64,000 nt of DNA from NCBI RefSeq assembly GCF_034670005.1, contig NZ_JAXMOH010000003.1:186001-250000 (forward strand), written 5' to 3'. The notes beneath the pieces were generated by a model. That model was not told the origin of the DNA. It saw nothing but the letters and a program-made list of their open reading frames with translations, and did not search any database. Source of the stretch: Thalassobius sp034670005 (lineage in GTDB: Bacteria; Pseudomonadota; Alphaproteobacteria; Rhodobacterales; Rhodobacteraceae). The position numbers were made by a program, and so were the translations under genes. This document shows, piece by piece, positions 41,342 through 49,887 of this stretch. Position 1 is the first letter of the stretch; every line of letters begins with the position of its first letter.

Positions 41342-42368
41342 CCTTACACAGATCCCCGGCCGGAATTGGAAACAGCTGACCGGTTATCTGCAAACGCCTT
41401 GGGCGGTGATCGTTGTTTTGCTTGGCGCTGTTGCACTTCTCGATCCCGGAAATCTGACGCCGACCATCATCTTCGCCGCGCGGGCACTGGCCCATACCGG
41501 ACAATATATCCTCTTCGCAGTGCTGCTGCTGTCCTATCTCAAGGCCACCGGGGCCGAGGTCATGGTCGCCAGCGCTTTTCAGGGGCGCGAAGTGCGGATG
41601 ATCCTGCTGGCGGCCCTGTTCGGCGGCTTGGCGCCATTTTGTTCCTGCGAAGTCATCCCGTTTGTTGCCGGTCTGCTGGCTCTTGGGGCGCCGCTTTCTG
41701 CTGTGATGGCGTTCTGGCTCAGTTCACCATTGATCGATCCGCCGACCCTGTTGATTACCGCCGGGGCTTTGGGCTGGTCTTTCGCTATTGGCAAGGCGGT
41801 ATTCGCCATCGCCTTGGGGCTGTTTGGCGGTTTCGTTGTCAAAGGGTTGATCGGACATGGGGTGTTTGCCGACCCTTTGAAGCCGCGCAAAACTTCCGGA
41901 TGCTGTTCATGCAGCGGCCCGAAGCTGGACGGAAAACCGCATTGGCGGTTCTGGCAGGAAGACCCACGCCGGGCGGCCTTCCGGGAACAATTCCTGTCCA
42001 ACGGCTTGTTCCTGCTGAAATGGCTGGCTCTGGCCTATGTATTGGAAGCCTTGCTGGTGCGCTACGTTCCCGCCGATCTGATTGCGCAGGCCGTGGGCGG
42101 TGAAGGTGTGCTTCCGATCGCCATTGCGGCGCTGGTCGGGATGCCTGCTTACCTGAATTCCTACGTGGCCCCACCGCTTCTGGCCGGGCTAATGGACCAG
42201 GGGATGAGCACGGGGGCCGCCATGGCCTTTATGATCGCTGGCGCGGTCAGCTCGATCCCGGCAATGGCGGCGGTTTGGTCGCTGGTGAAGCTGCGGGTCT
42301 TCGCCGCCTATCTGGGTCTTGGCATCAGTGGCGCGATCATTGCCGGGATTCTGTTTCAACTCGTTTGA
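41334..42368 (+). CDS. Permease of the ArsP/DUF318 family
   Basis: A 344-residue membrane protein with eight or so helices. The conserved CSC site is in APFCSCEVIPFVAGL (about residue 105), followed by SSPLIDPPTLLITAGALG. A second cysteine-rich stretch SGCCSCSG lies in the central cytoplasmic loop, and the second half repeats the theme (ALVGMPAYLNSYVAPPLL). Members export methylated arsenicals or act with metal regulators. Pairing with an ArsR-type gene supports metal or metalloid efflux; which one is not shown. It follows the regulator with an eight-base overlap. Confidence 0.87.
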   Translation: MADLTQIPGRNWKQLTGYLQTPWAVIVVLLGAVALLDPGNLTPTIIFAARALAHTGQYILFAVLLLSYLKATGAEVMVASAFQGREVRMILLAALFGGLAPFCSCEVIPFVAGLLALGAPLSAVMAFWLSSPLIDPPTLLITAGALGWSFAIGKAVFAIALGLFGGFVVKGLIGHGVFADPLKPRKTSGCCSCSGPKLDGKPHWRFWQEDPRRAAFREQFLSNGLFLLKWLALAYVLEALLVRYVPADLIAQAVGGEGVLPIAIAALVGMPAYLNSYVAPPLLAGLMDQGMSTGAAMAFMIAGAVSSIPAMAAVWSLVKLRVFAAYLGLGISGAIIAGILFQLV

Positions 42369-42417
42369 TGATTGGACGGGGAGGCTTTACTGCGTCCCCG
42401 TCTGAAATATTCCAAGG

Positions 42418-42978
42418 TCAGCCGAACGCGACCATCAGCCCAGCCAAGGCGGTAGCGCCACCCACGACGCGCAGTACCTTTTCCTGTCTTTTCAGCAGCA
42501 GGCCGATCCCGGCACCAATCCCGTGAAGTCCCGCCGTCGCGGCGGCAAAGCCGATCCCGAAGGTCGCCGCCTCAGCGTGACCCAACTCCGCCCCGTGGGC
42601 ATGGCCGTGGAACACGGCGAACAGGCCAACGACCACCGCAGCAGTCCGCGGGTCGGGCCGGACCGCCATCGTGACCAGCAGCCCAAGCGCCACGGAAGAC
42701 GCTAGGATCATCGGTTCCACCATAGGCAGCGGTAAGCCGGCCAGCGACATTGCAAAACCGCAAATCATCGCCGAAACAAAGCTTGCTGGAACCGCCCAGA
42801 TGGCGCGCCCGCCGATTTGTGCCGCCCACAGGCCGACAACGACCATGGCCAGGATATGATCCAGTCCGAACAGCGGATGCGACAGGCCGGCGGCCACCGA
42901 TCCATGTTCTGACGGGTCGAGATGGGCCAGGGCAGGTGTCGCGATCAATGCGGGGGAAAGAAGGCTCAAGCGTTTCAT
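42418..42978 (-). CDS. HupE/UreJ family metal permease
   Basis: A 186-residue protein with a signal-like N-terminus (LSLLSPALIATPALA), then HLDPSEHGSVAAGLSHPLFG-type and GLDHILAMVVVGLWAAQ, the nickel/cobalt-binding HP-GLDH motif of HupE/UreJ. It continues with FAVFHGHAHGAEL, a second His-rich site, and six membrane helices in all. HupE proteins import nickel or cobalt for hydrogenase, urease or cobalamin. No such enzyme genes are adjacent. The start is taken at MKRLSLL (42978). It is convergent with the permease gene. Confidence 0.9.
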   Translation of the reverse strand: MKRLSLLSPALIATPALAHLDPSEHGSVAAGLSHPLFGLDHILAMVVVGLWAAQIGGRAIWAVPASFVSAMICGFAMSLAGLPLPMVEPMILASSVALGLLVTMAVRPDPRTAAVVVGLFAVFHGHAHGAELGHAEAATFGIGFAAATAGLHGIGAGIGLLLKRQEKVLRVVGGATALAGLMVAFG

Positions 42979-43102
42979 ATGGTTCCTCAATTTGGTCAAC
43001 CGGCATCCCGGATTGGGTTATGCCCGGGCGGAAAGAACCATGAGGGGGCAATCGTCTCAAGGGAAAAGCCCACAGAGACGCCGCTTTTCAATCGACCCGA
43101 AC

Positions 43103-43137
43103 AAAAAAAGGGCGGACCGACACGCGACGGACCGCTC
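43103..43137 (-). terminator. Intrinsic terminator of the taurine aminotransferase gene
   Basis: On the minus strand, an imperfect 10-base stem (43128-43137 with 43110-43119, one mismatch and one G-U pair) is followed by seven T (complement of A 43103-43109). It lies 43 bases after the stop codon at 43180. Confidence 0.75.
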
Positions 43138-43179
43138 TTCTTTTTCAAAGCATTGGGACAGCGCCCCTCACGCTTTCTC

Positions 43180-44577
43180 TTAGCCGAACACCTTGGTCAG
43201 CGCCTTGTCCACCGCGTCGGTGATCGCGTCGACCTCCTGTGCGGTCACGATCAGCGCGGGCGAGAAGCACAGCACGTTGTTGCGCTCCGGAATCGACCGG
43301 TTCGACGCGCCGATGATCACGCCCAGATTGCCGCATTCGGCAACCACGGCGCCGACATCCGCTTCCGCGACCGGTTCTTTGGTCTCGCGGTCCTTGACCA
43401 GCTCGGCCCCCAGAAACAGCCCCTTGCCGCGCACGTCGCCGATTACCGCGTGCTTTTCCATCAGCGCTTTCAGATTGCTCATGAAGCGTTCGCCCATCTT
43501 GGTGCAGTTTTCCAGCAGGCCCTCATCCTCGATGATGCGCATGTTTTCCAGCGCCGCCGCCGGACCCCCGGTGCAGCCGCCGAAGGTTGAGATGTCGCGG
43601 AAATGGTCCATCTTGTCCGAAGGGTCGGATTTGAACAGGTCGAACACCGCTTCGGAGGTCACGCAGCAGGCGATCGCGGCATAGCCCGAGGCGACGCCTT
43701 TCGCCATGGTCACGAAGTCGGGCTTGATCCCGTAATGCTGATAGCCGAACCATTCAGTGCCCGTGCGGCCGATGCCGCAGACAACTTCGTCGATATGCAG
43801 CAGCACATCGTATTTGCTGCAAATCTCCTGCACCCGTTCCCAGTATCCCTCCGGCGGGGTGATCACGCCGCCGCCCGCCGTCACCGGTTCCAGGCACAGC
43901 GCGCCGACGGTTTCGGGGCCTTCGCGCAGGATCACGTCCTCGATCAGATTGGCGGCTGCAATGCCGAACTCGCGGCCCGACAGGTGACCGAGGCCCAGTT
44001 CTTCCTTGCGATATTCCATACAATGGGGGACGCGCACGAAACCCGGCGCGAAGGGGCCGTATTGCATGTTGCGTTCGTCCTGCCCGCCCGCCGACATCGC
44101 AGCCAGTGTGCCGCCGTGGTAATCGCGGTCGCGATAGAGGATCTTGTGCTTCTCGCCGCCGTATTTCTTGTGCGCGATCTGGCGCACCATCTTGAACGCC
44201 TTCTCGTTCGCCTCGGACCCTGAGTTGCAGTAGTAAACACGGCTCATGCCTGGCATCTTTTCGATCAGCTTTTCCGAAAACTGCGCGCCGGGAATTGTGC
44301 CGGCGGAACCCGCGAAATAGTTCATCTTGATCAACTGGTCGCGCACCGCGTTGGCGATGCTTTCGCGGCCATAGCCGACATTCACGGTCCAGACCGCGCC
44401 GGAGACGGCGTCGAGATATTCCCTGCCCTTCTGATCCCAGACCTTCAGCCCCTTGCCTTCAACGATGACGCGCGGTTCACCGTTTTCAAAAGGTTTGTGC
44501 TGCACAAGGTGGTGCCAGACATGGGCGCGGTCGGCATCCACCACCGCCTGAATGTCGTTTTCGAATTTGCCGTCCAT
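43180..44577 (-). CDS. tpa: Taurine--pyruvate aminotransferase
   Basis: A 465-residue class III aminotransferase. It resembles roseobacterial Tpa closely: DNDIQAV-type opening, AVVDADRAHVWHHLVQHK, LDAVSGAVWTVNVGYGRESI, RDYHGGTLAAMSAGGQDERN and GPFAPGFVRVPHCMEYR. The PLP lysine is near residue 293 in TMAKGVASGYAA, preceded by HIDEVVCGIGRTG. It moves the amino group of taurine to pyruvate, giving sulfoacetaldehyde and alanine. Other omega-amino acids could be substrates, and no sulfoacetaldehyde acetyltransferase or taurine transporter is next to it. The start at 44577 has GGAG nine bases upstream. Confidence 0.85.
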   Translation of the reverse strand: MDGKFENDIQAVVDADRAHVWHHLVQHKPFENGEPRVIVEGKGLKVWDQKGREYLDAVSGAVWTVNVGYGRESIANAVRDQLIKMNYFAGSAGTIPGAQFSEKLIEKMPGMSRVYYCNSGSEANEKAFKMVRQIAHKKYGGEKHKILYRDRDYHGGTLAAMSAGGQDERNMQYGPFAPGFVRVPHCMEYRKEELGLGHLSGREFGIAAANLIEDVILREGPETVGALCLEPVTAGGGVITPPEGYWERVQEICSKYDVLLHIDEVVCGIGRTGTEWFGYQHYGIKPDFVTMAKGVASGYAAIACCVTSEAVFDLFKSDPSDKMDHFRDISTFGGCTGGPAAALENMRIIEDEGLLENCTKMGERFMSNLKALMEKHAVIGDVRGKGLFLGAELVKDRETKEPVAEADVGAVVAECGNLGVIIGASNRSIPERNNVLCFSPALIVTAQEVDAITDAVDKALTKVFG

Positions 44578-44724
44578 GATCGGGAACTCCATTTGTCATG
44601 AGGGGGCGCGGGCGGATTCGTCCTGGCGCCTTTGGATCTATTTCACACGCGAAGCGGGGGGATTGGATAGCGCCAGTTGGCGGGCTCCTTTAAGTCCAGA
44701 AGCGGAGCGCCTGTGGAAAGCTGC

Positions 44725-44759
44725 GCCTCCGGCGGGAGTATTTGAGCCAAGAAGAAACC
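44725..44759 (+). repeat. Interspersed intergenic element, copy 4
   Basis: Core GCCTCCGGCGGGAGTATTTG followed by AGCCAAGAAGAAACC. The first 27 bases are identical to copy 3 near 33.2 kb. It lies in the divergent gap between tpa and the glycerate kinase gene, so this copy is upstream of genes on both sides and does not follow a stop codon. Confidence 0.6.
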
Positions 44760-44818
44760 GGGGCGCTTTTCATTCCCGGACCCGCTGCCTAGGCTGGCTC
44801 GCAAAGAGGGAGATTGGA

Positions 44819-46084
44819 ATGGATGAGCGGACCTTCCTGACACGGATGTTCGGCGCGGCGATCCGGGCGGCGGACCCGAAAGAGGCGCTGCGCGCGCATC
44901 TGCCGGAACGGCCCAAGGGCCGCGTGGTTGTGATCGGCGCTGGCAAGGGGGCTGCGCAGCTCGCCGCTGCGTTCGAGGAGTTGTGGGGCGATCCGGTCGA
45001 AGGGGTGGTGGTGACGCGTTACGGCTATTCCTGCGCTACCCGGCATGTGAATGTTCTGGAAGCTGCCCATCCGGTGCCGGACGCGGCGGGGCTTGCCGCT
45101 TCCCAAGCGCTTTTCGCGGCGGTTCAGGGATTGGGCGAGGACGATCTGGTCGTGGCGCTGGTCTGCGGTGGTGGATCCGCCCTGCTGGCCGGGCCCGCCG
45201 AGGGGCTGACGTTTGACGACGAGGTGGCGCTGAACAAGGCGTTGCTGGCCAGCGGCGCGCCGATCGGGGCGATGAACGCCATCCGCAAGCAGGTCAGCCG
45301 GATCAAGGGCGGGCGGCTGGCGGCGGCGGCCTATCCGGCGCGGGTGGTGTCTTTGATCGTGTCGGACGTGCCCGGGGACGATCCGGCGCAGGTGGCCAGC
45401 GGGCCGACCGTGCCGGATCATGTTGGCCGGGCCGAGGCGCTGGCGGCGATCCGCGATTACGGTATCGAACTGCCGCAGCGGCTGCGCGAATTCCTGAATA
45501 CCGCGCCCGAGGACGCCCTAAGCCCCGACGATCCCCGTTTCGCCCGCAACGAGGTGCATGTCGTCGCCTCCGCGGCCAAGTCTTTGGAGGCGGCAGCGGA
45601 GCTGGCCCGCGCTGAAGGCATCCCGGCGGCGATCCTGTCGGATGCGATCGAGGGCGAGGCACGCGAAGTGGCCAAGGTTCATGCCGCCATCGCCCGGGAA
45701 GTGGCGGCGAAGGGGCGGCCCTTTGCGTCGCCCGTCGTCCTTCTGTCGGGCGGCGAAACCACGGTGACTCTGCGGGGCCAGGGCAAGGGCGGGCGCAACA
45801 GCGAATTTCTGCTGTCGCTGGCGTTGGAAATCGACGGGGTGGCGGGGGTGGCTGCGCTGGCCGCCGATACCGATGGGATCGACGGATCCGAGGACAATGC
45901 AGGCGCCTTCGCCAATGGCGGCACCGCGCGGGCGATGCGGGGCGCCGGGGTCGATCCGGCCGGGGCGCTGGCCGACAACGATGCCTATAGCGCTTTTGCT
46001 GCGGTTGGTGGTCTGTTCGAACCCGGGCCGACGGGGACGAATGTCAACGATTTCCGGGCGATCCTGGTGCGCGGCGAGGGCTGA
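44819..46084 (+). CDS. Glycerate 2-kinase (MOFRL/DUF4147 type)
   Basis: A 421-residue glycerate kinase. The N-terminal DUF4147 domain has VVVIGAGKGAAQLAAAFEE, AAHPVPDAAG and VALVCGGGSALLAGPAEG, with KALLASGAPIGAMNAIRKQV following. The C-terminal MOFRL domain has LLSGGETTVTLRGQGKGGRN and AADTDGIDGSEDNAGAF. It phosphorylates D-glycerate to 2-phosphoglycerate, feeding glyoxylate- or hydroxypyruvate-derived carbon into central metabolism; glcDEF at 14.9 kb makes the glyoxylate. GGGAGA lies upstream of the start. The gene is divergent from tpa and seems to be a single-gene unit. Confidence 0.92.
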   Translation: MDERTFLTRMFGAAIRAADPKEALRAHLPERPKGRVVVIGAGKGAAQLAAAFEELWGDPVEGVVVTRYGYSCATRHVNVLEAAHPVPDAAGLAASQALFAAVQGLGEDDLVVALVCGGGSALLAGPAEGLTFDDEVALNKALLASGAPIGAMNAIRKQVSRIKGGRLAAAAYPARVVSLIVSDVPGDDPAQVASGPTVPDHVGRAEALAAIRDYGIELPQRLREFLNTAPEDALSPDDPRFARNEVHVVASAAKSLEAAAELARAEGIPAAILSDAIEGEAREVAKVHAAIAREVAAKGRPFASPVVLLSGGETTVTLRGQGKGGRNSEFLLSLALEIDGVAGVAALAADTDGIDGSEDNAGAFANGGTARAMRGAGVDPAGALADNDAYSAFAAVGGLFEPGPTGTNVNDFRAILVRGEG

Positions 46085-46114
46085 AACTGGGGCCGGTATG
46101 CTGGCGGCGCATGG

Positions 46115-47050
46115 CTAGTCGGTATTCAGCAGCACCGCTTCGACCCGGCGATTGGTGTCGCGGCCTTCGGGCGTCTGGTTCGGCGCAATGGGGGCGAGAT
46201 AGCCCATGCCTTCGGCGCTGAGCTGTCCGCGTACCGCTCCATAGTCGCTGACCAGCCGTTCCAGCACCGAGGCAGCGCGTTTTTTCGATAAAGCGATATT
46301 GCGGTTCAAATCGCCAACCGCATCGGTATGGCCGACCAGCGCGATGCGACGAGTCGGATCCGCAGACAGAAAGGCAGATAGCGCCTCGAGCGAGGCATAG
46401 TTGCCATCCCCCAGTGAGGACGATCCCGTTTCGAAAGACAGATCGTTCAGAACCACATGGCCCTGGGTCACAAGCAATCCGACAATGTCAGACGGCAGCG
46501 CAACGTTGTCTGCGCTGACCTCTGCAACCTTGACATTCAGCGCGGCATCGGGGTTTTCGCCCGGTTGCACCACGCGGATCAACTGTATGAAACCTGCATT
46601 GGCACTGCGGCTAACCAGTAAGCCAAGATAGTCGCCAGGTTCTTTCTGTGCCGACAGGAACCGGAAATCACCCAGATCGACATGCATGAGCGGTGCCGGC
46701 AAAACTTCGGTCTCGAATCGGAAATCGAAGCCGCCGCAATCCAGCGTGTCGCATTCGAAAAGCACCTCATACCCGGCCTGCTGCAACTGTTCGCGCAGCG
46801 GTGCCAGAAGTTGAAGCGATGTCATTCCCTGTGCCGCGATGCGCCAGCTTTGTCTGGTGACGTGACCTTCTATCGGATCTGTCCAAAGAGCGCCGTCCGC
46901 ATAGGGGCCAAGCGGCAAGGCGTAACTGTCCAGAGCGACATTTTCATTCGCCAGCAGATCGGCAGAGCCAGGCAGTATCAGATCCAATGCCACGGCCGGT
47001 CCCGCGAGGGACAGGCCGAAAGCCAGCGCTATAACAGGCCCGGCGCGCAT
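46115..47050 (-). CDS. OmpA-family outer-membrane/periplasmic protein
   Basis: A 311-residue exported protein with a signal peptide (AGPVIALAFGLSLAGPAVA), an uncharacterised periplasmic domain with a CDTLDCGGFDF pair of cysteines, and a C-terminal OmpA peptidoglycan-binding domain (LSFETGSSSLGDGNYASLEA, IALVGHTDAVGDLNRNIALS, SKKRAASVLERL, RDTNRRVEAVL). It probably anchors the envelope to the cell wall. The ATG at 47050 shares a base with the stop of the upstream peroxidase-like gene (TGATG), so the start is at 47050 and translation is coupled. Confidence 0.9.
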   Translation of the reverse strand: MRAGPVIALAFGLSLAGPAVALDLILPGSADLLANENVALDSYALPLGPYADGALWTDPIEGHVTRQSWRIAAQGMTSLQLLAPLREQLQQAGYEVLFECDTLDCGGFDFRFETEVLPAPLMHVDLGDFRFLSAQKEPGDYLGLLVSRSANAGFIQLIRVVQPGENPDAALNVKVAEVSADNVALPSDIVGLLVTQGHVVLNDLSFETGSSSLGDGNYASLEALSAFLSADPTRRIALVGHTDAVGDLNRNIALSKKRAASVLERLVSDYGAVRGQLSAEGMGYLAPIAPNQTPEGRDTNRRVEAVLLNTD

Positions 47051-47622
47051 CAACGATGGCTGGCGTGATATTCGTCATTGGGACGCATATCGATCGCAGC
47101 GGCGACCCGGTTCGACATGTTGTAGAATCCGGTCGTATTGGCGATGTCGAAAATGTCGTGATCGTTGAACCCGACATCGCGCAGTGCCTGACGGTGATGT
47201 TCTTCGATCGTGGCGGGCGCATTGGTCAGCAGCACCGCAAAATCCAGCATTGCCTTCTGCCGCGGTGACAGGTCGGCGACCCGGTAGTTCATCACCAGCG
47301 CTTCTCCCAACTTGGGATCGCCGGACAATTCCCGCACCGCTGCGCCATGTGCGGTCAGGCAATAGAAACATTTGTTTTCCGAAGACACTGCCACCGCAAT
47401 CATTTCGCGTTCCAGCTTGCTGAGTCCGCTTTTGGCCAGCATCACGTTGTTATAAAGCCCCGAGAAGGCGTTCAGCTTATCGATGTCGAACGCATGAGCG
47501 GCCAGAACATTGGGCACCAATCCCAGCTTTTCCTCGCAGATATTGAAATATTTCTGCGTTGCCTCGGGCAGCGGATCGACGGGCTGCAGGTTCAGTGCGG
47601 TGATCGCGGTTTTGTCGCTCAT
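47050..47622 (-). CDS. AhpD-like peroxidase-related protein
   Basis: A 190-residue protein of the carboxymuconolactone decarboxylase/AhpD superfamily. The redox motif is CFYCLTAHG, with the CxxC pair and following His of alkylhydroperoxidase-like members (about residues 80-88). The rest is helical, including RQKAMLDFAVLLTNAPATI and IANTTGFYNMSNRVA. It likely detoxifies peroxides with a thiol donor. The start at 47622 has AGGAGG seven bases upstream. It overlaps the GNAT gene before it by four bases and OmpA by one. Confidence 0.9.
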   Translation of the reverse strand: MSDKTAITALNLQPVDPLPEATQKYFNICEEKLGLVPNVLAAHAFDIDKLNAFSGLYNNVMLAKSGLSKLEREMIAVAVSSENKCFYCLTAHGAAVRELSGDPKLGEALVMNYRVADLSPRQKAMLDFAVLLTNAPATIEEHHRQALRDVGFNDHDIFDIANTTGFYNMSNRVAAAIDMRPNDEYHASHR

Positions 47623-48350
47623 GACAGGTCCTCCTGATGTTTTCGGTAATGGTATTGTCCGCAACGGGACATGCCCAAGCTTTGATATAATGCATTCGCG
47701 GCATCGTTTTCTTGTGTACAGACCACGGAAATTTGACTGGCGCCATTATCGCGGGCCCAGAACGCCGCCAGTCGCATAAACCAGCGCGCCATGCCCTGTT
47801 TACGCTGGTGCGGCAGGATTTCCAGCGCGTGCAGCATGGCTATGCCGTCATGGATGGCGACAAAGGCGGTGCCAGCGGGGCTGTCGTTCAGGCGGCCCAG
47901 CAGCGATGTCTTGGGGTCTGCGGCGCGGTACATCACCGCGATCCGTCCCGGCCCGATCCCGCCCTTTGCCCAGATGTCGATTTGAATCGCCAACGGATCC
48001 CAGACCGAAAAGGCCGTCACCGGCGGCGGAAATTCGGTGGCGATGTCATCCACCGGCGCGATCCAGAAATTCACTGGATCGACCACGGCATAGCCGCGTT
48101 CGTCCAGCATCATATCCAAATCGTCCTGACCTTGACGAATCTGGAACAGCCGGGGCTGTCCCAGTTCCTGCATTGCCGCCTCGGCCAGCGGGATGTCATC
48201 TGCGGTGACCGGTCGTTTCGCGGTGGCGGCAGATACCCTTTGGCCGCCGCCCTGACCTTCGCGGATCAGCCAGGGGCCGAGTTCACGAGTTGTGGCGGCG
48301 GGCCAGGTGGCATCGATCACATCGTAAAACTTGTCCATATCCGTTGTCAT
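47619..48350 (-). CDS. GNAT-family acetyltransferase
   Basis: A 243-residue protein. The acetyl-CoA-binding motif is in HALEILPHQRKQGMARWFMR (about residues 175-194), followed by ISVVCTQENDAANALYQSLG and a conserved Tyr near the end (CGQYHYRK). The first 120 residues form a second, degenerate GNAT-like half. The acceptor substrate is unknown. Four-base overlaps at both ends link it to the CinA-like gene and to the AhpD-like gene. Confidence 0.87.
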   Translation of the reverse strand: MTTDMDKFYDVIDATWPAATTRELGPWLIREGQGGGQRVSAATAKRPVTADDIPLAEAAMQELGQPRLFQIRQGQDDLDMMLDERGYAVVDPVNFWIAPVDDIATEFPPPVTAFSVWDPLAIQIDIWAKGGIGPGRIAVMYRAADPKTSLLGRLNDSPAGTAFVAIHDGIAMLHALEILPHQRKQGMARWFMRLAAFWARDNGASQISVVCTQENDAANALYQSLGMSRCGQYHYRKHQEDLS

Positions 48351-49069
48351 TGCTGTACCATCCGCGCCAGTTCTGCCATCGCTGCATCGACCTTGGCGCC
48401 GTCCTGACCCCGGACCACGATATTGGTCCCGAACACGCCGTTATGGGTGAACGGGTAAGATCCGAAAGACAGGTCGGGAAAAGCCTTGGCCAACTGGCCC
48501 AACGGTGCGGCGATCTCGCCTTCTCCACGTTCCACACGCAGGCTCTGCGACAGCAGCGGCGCACCACCGGTCAGGGTGGGCAGGATGCTGGCAACCATAG
48601 CTTCGAAAATAGTGGGGACACCGGCCATGACATGGACGTTTTCCAAGGTGAAACCGGGGGCGATGGAAATTGGGTTGTCGATCAGGGAGGCCCCTTCGGG
48701 GATGCGTGCCATGCGCAGCCGGGCGTCGTTCAACTCGGTCCCGGTACGGGCATAATGCGCCTCCAGCAGGGCGCGGGCATCGGCGCGTACGTCGATCTGA
48801 GCGTCAAAGGCAGCCGCGATGCAATCTGCTGTTATATCGTCATGGGTCGGTCCGATTCCGCCCGAGGTAAAGACATGGTCATAAGCCTGTGACAGCGCCC
48901 GAACCGCCATTACAATCGCGTCGGTGTCATCGGGAACAAAGCGTGCCTCTGCCAAGGTGATGCCGTGTTTAGTCAGCTCACTGGCAAGGTGATGCATGTT
49001 GCTGTCTCGGGTGCGGCCGGACAGAATTTCATCGCCGATTACCAGCATTGCGGCAGTTGGGTTGGTCAT
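48347..49069 (-). CDS. CinA-type molybdopterin-binding domain protein
   Basis: A 240-residue protein with only the N-terminal MoCF/CinA domain: MLVIGDEILSGRTRDSN near the start and TSGGIGPTHDDITADCIAAAF (about residues 64-84). The C-terminal NMN deamidase domain of full-length CinA is missing, a common architecture in alphaproteobacteria. Members have ADP-ribose or nucleotide pyrophosphatase activity in some organisms; the role here is not certain. The start at 49069 has GGAGAGGGG upstream. It heads a minus-strand operon of four overlapping genes. Confidence 0.88.
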   Translation of the reverse strand: MTNPTAAMLVIGDEILSGRTRDSNMHHLASELTKHGITLAEARFVPDDTDAIVMAVRALSQAYDHVFTSGGIGPTHDDITADCIAAAFDAQIDVRADARALLEAHYARTGTELNDARLRMARIPEGASLIDNPISIAPGFTLENVHVMAGVPTIFEAMVASILPTLTGGAPLLSQSLRVERGEGEIAAPLGQLAKAFPDLSFGSYPFTHNGVFGTNIVVRGQDGAKVDAAMAELARMVQQ

Positions 49070-49115
49070 CGCCCCTCTCCTTGCGAAAGCGTCAGTCCCG
49101 GTATAGGCGCGGGAC

Positions 49116-49814
49116 ATGCGCTTTCAAACCCCTCTTGTGCCCGCAGTGCTGATCCGCCGCTACAAACGGTTTCTTGCCGATGCCCGGCTTGCGGATGGTC
49201 ATGAAATCACCGCCCATTGCGCCAATCCCGGATCAATGATGGGATTGGCAGAACCGGGGATGCGGATTTGGTTGGAACCCAATGACGATCCCAAGAAGAA
49301 GCTGAAATATGGCTGGCGGCTGGTCGAACATGGCGGTGGCCATTTCACCGGTGTCGATACATCAGTGCCGAACCGCGCGCTGAAAGCCGCGCTGATGGCG
49401 GGCGAGGTGCCCGGGCTGCAATACCCGCAGCTGCGCCCCGAGGTGAAATACGGTGAAAACAGCCGCATCGATTTTCTGCTGTCCGATGGCGCGGCCCGCG
49501 CCTTTGTTGAGGTGAAATCGGTGACGCTGTGCCGTCAGCCGGGGTTGGCCGAATTTCCCGACAGCGTCACCGCAAGAGGACTAAAACATCTGGACGAGTT
49601 GGCGCGCGTGGCGGCAGGTGGGGATCGCGCGGTCATGCTCTATCTTGTTCAGCGAACCGATTGTGAACGGGTGGGTATCGCCGGCGACATTGACCCGGCC
49701 TATGCGGCGGGATTGGTCCGGGCACGCGCCGCCGGGGTCGAAGTGATGGCTTTCGATTGCCGTATTTCGCCGCAAGAGATTGAACTGGGCAGGCCGCTGC
49801 CTTTCATAACCTGA
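49116..49814 (+). CDS. sfsA: SfsA-family DNA/RNA-binding nuclease-like protein
   Basis: A 232-residue SfsA protein of normal length. It has an N-terminal OB-fold (PLVPAVLIRRYKRFLAD, then THCANPGS-type HCANPGSMMGL) and a C-terminal nuclease-like domain with RIDFLLSDGAARAFVEVKSV, carrying the Asp, Glu and Lys of the PD-(D/E)XK type, and FPDSVTARGLKHLDEL. Historically named for sugar fermentation stimulation. It is divergent from the CinA-like gene (46 bases between start codons) and 73 bases upstream of map. Confidence 0.93.
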   Translation: MRFQTPLVPAVLIRRYKRFLADARLADGHEITAHCANPGSMMGLAEPGMRIWLEPNDDPKKKLKYGWRLVEHGGGHFTGVDTSVPNRALKAALMAGEVPGLQYPQLRPEVKYGENSRIDFLLSDGAARAFVEVKSVTLCRQPGLAEFPDSVTARGLKHLDELARVAAGGDRAVMLYLVQRTDCERVGIAGDIDPAYAAGLVRARAAGVEVMAFDCRISPQEIELGRPLPFIT

Positions 49815-49887
49815 TGGCGGTGCCGAACCCGGATATGGGACCATTCCCGCACTGGTCCTTGCCAGATATCTGTCCTAAATAGAGAGC

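Noticed and set aside
44593..44818. Possible gene or riboswitch between tpa and the glycerate kinase gene
   Set aside because: The stretch is explained by an interspersed repeat and two leader regions. I saw no conserved riboswitch core and no open frame with a ribosome-binding site.
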